64,000 bases of DNA from Shewanella amazonensis SB2B. GTDB taxonomy: Bacteria > Pseudomonadota > Gammaproteobacteria > Enterobacterales > Shewanellaceae. The stretch covers positions 2,610,001 to 2,674,000 of the forward strand of contig NC_008700.1 in NCBI RefSeq assembly GCF_000015245.1, written 5' to 3'. Each line of letters opens with the position of its first letter. Positions within the stretch are counted from its first letter, which is position 1. This document shows positions 63,253 to 64,000 of the stretch, in pieces. Made by a program: the position numbers and the translations under genes. The notes below the pieces were generated by a model that was not told the origin of the DNA, did no database searches, and saw nothing but the letters and a program-made list of their open reading frames with translations.

Positions 63253-63286
63253 AAGCCATAGATTTACTATGGCTTTTGCCTTTTTG
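63253..63286 (+). terminator. Terminator of dctPQM
   Basis: AAGCCATAG (63253-63261) pairs with CTATGGCTT (63267-63275), loop ATTTA, followed by TTGCCTTTTT. Confidence 0.85.
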
Positions 63287-63299
63287 AGAACCGCCGTAC

Positions 63300-64000
63300 A
63301 TGCAGATGACAGCGCAAATTCATCGACGCCTTCGTTACACCCTGCTCGCCCTCGTAGGCCTGGTGGGCGTGTTATATCTGACCTGGAGCTGGCATGTACG
63401 AAGTGGCGTGTCAGATCTGGCCGACACCTCCCGCGCTCAGCTGGGTGAGCTGGTCAGCCTGCTCGATGGCATGCTGTCGCGCTTTGAAACCATTCCCCAC
63501 GTGTTGTCGACCAACCCCATGCTGGCCGATACCCTGCTCAACCAACGCGACATGGACAAGGTCCACAGACTCAATAAATACCTCGAGGAGCTAAGGCATA
63601 TTACCGAGGCCTCCGACATTTACCTTATCGATGCCCTTGGGGTTGCCGTTGCCGCCAGCAACTGGCAGCAATCCTATTCATTTGTTGGTCAGGATTATTC
63701 GTTCAGGCCTTACTTCACCGAGGCCATCGCCGGGCGTCAGGGCAATTACTATGCGGTGGGAACCGCTTCTGATAAGCGGGGCTATTACTTTTCTTTTCCG
63801 GTGGAAGACAGCGGCACAGTACTTGGCGCCATCGTGGTGAAACTGGACGTGCTGGACATTGAAACCCAGGCCTCAGGGGTCGCACAGGCGGGTCAGTATG
63901 ACTTTATTATCACGGATCCCGATAACATAGTCTTTGCCTCCAACAGGGCCGAATGGCGACTTACGTCACTGGGCCCCTTCACCGACAGCAAACGCTACGC
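63300..64000 (+). CDS. dctB: C4-dicarboxylate sensor kinase DctB (5' part, cut by window edge)
   Basis: 233 codons are visible and the frame stays open to the window end. An N-terminal membrane helix (residues 13-31, TLLALVGLVGVLYLTWSW) is followed by a periplasmic domain of the double-PAS sensor type with the sequence YFTEAIAGRQGNYYAVGTAS and DKRGYYFSFPV, as in DctB. The histidine-kinase part would lie outside. It follows dctPQM directly. Together with the sigma-54 promoter this suggests that DctB, with a DctD partner presumably beyond the edge, controls dctPQM. ATG at 63300 or six bases later. Confidence 0.87.
   Translation, partial: MQMTAQIHRRLRYTLLALVGLVGVLYLTWSWHVRSGVSDLADTSRAQLGELVSLLDGMLSRFETIPHVLSTNPMLADTLLNQRDMDKVHRLNKYLEELRHITEASDIYLIDALGVAVAASNWQQSYSFVGQDYSFRPYFTEAIAGRQGNYYAVGTASDKRGYYFSFPVEDSGTVLGAIVVKLDVLDIETQASGVAQAGQYDFIITDPDNIVFASNRAEWRLTSLGPFTDSKRY

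Overview
The window reads as chromosomal DNA of a gammaproteobacterium, most likely Shewanella. Gene content and neighbourhoods fit that genus: prmB/smrB divergent pair, fadIJ, the moxR-bat operon, yajC-secDF with tgt and queA, gltX beside a tRNA array, and a DctPQM TRAP transporter with its DctB sensor. Protein texture and moderate GC also fit. This is recognition from memory of the families, not a database search. There is no phage, plasmid, insertion sequence or CRISPR array; most of the window is core genome with a few accessory patches.

Layout. 1-5 kb: prmB (cut by the window edge), smrB, sixA and an M16 metalloprotease. 5.3-9.6 kb: one very large membrane c-di-GMP protein (propeller sensor, PAS, GGDEF, EAL) whose sensor half is strikingly AT-rich. 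9.7-10.3 kb: a small secreted protein made of nine 13-residue repeats, followed by a 38-residue peptide. 10.7-14.2 kb: fadI-fadJ beta-oxidation. 14.4-21.5 kb: moxR-DUF58-DUF4381-batA-batB-batD. 21.7-23 kb: an ECF sigma factor with its probable anti-sigma partner. 23-27.6 kb: putP, fadL, a VOC protein and a SIMPL protein. 27.7-32.7 kb: an RND efflux pair in line with a DUF2892 membrane protein and a periplasmic rhodanese. 33-35.6 kb: a secreted subtilase. 35.7-38 kb (minus): rhodanese, siroheme dehydrogenase, yaeQ and a DUF2007 protein. 38-43.7 kb (minus): queA, tgt, yajC, secD, secF. 44-46 kb: acpH, a thioredoxin-like protein, rluA. 46-54 kb (minus): small unknowns, sstT, cheV, a ClsC-like phospholipase D, a protein phosphatase, ogt and an Ada-AlkA fusion. 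54-56 kb: an ABC exporter. 56.3-57.8 kb (minus): five tRNA-Ala(GGC) and seven tRNA-Glu(UUC) genes plus two degenerate tRNA-Glu copies. Then gltX, a small protein, and dctP-dctQ-dctM with the start of dctB at the right edge.

How parts work together. Fatty-acid uptake (FadL) and oxidation (FadIJ) each carry a plausible regulator site: FadR-like before fadL and PsrA-like before fadI. C4-dicarboxylate uptake has a good sigma-54 promoter before dctP, matching the DctB sensor that begins downstream. The tRNA array has a strong sigma-70 promoter with a GC-rich discriminator and lies just downstream of gltX, whose product charges the tRNA-Glu it encodes.

The least explained pieces are the repeat-protein/38-mer locus at 9.65-10.3 kb, the tRNA-Glu copies whose anticodon loop is replaced by a hairpin, and the RND/DUF2892/rhodanese operon with its 11-bp inverted-repeat operator. 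No complete new defence or biosynthetic system was recognised.
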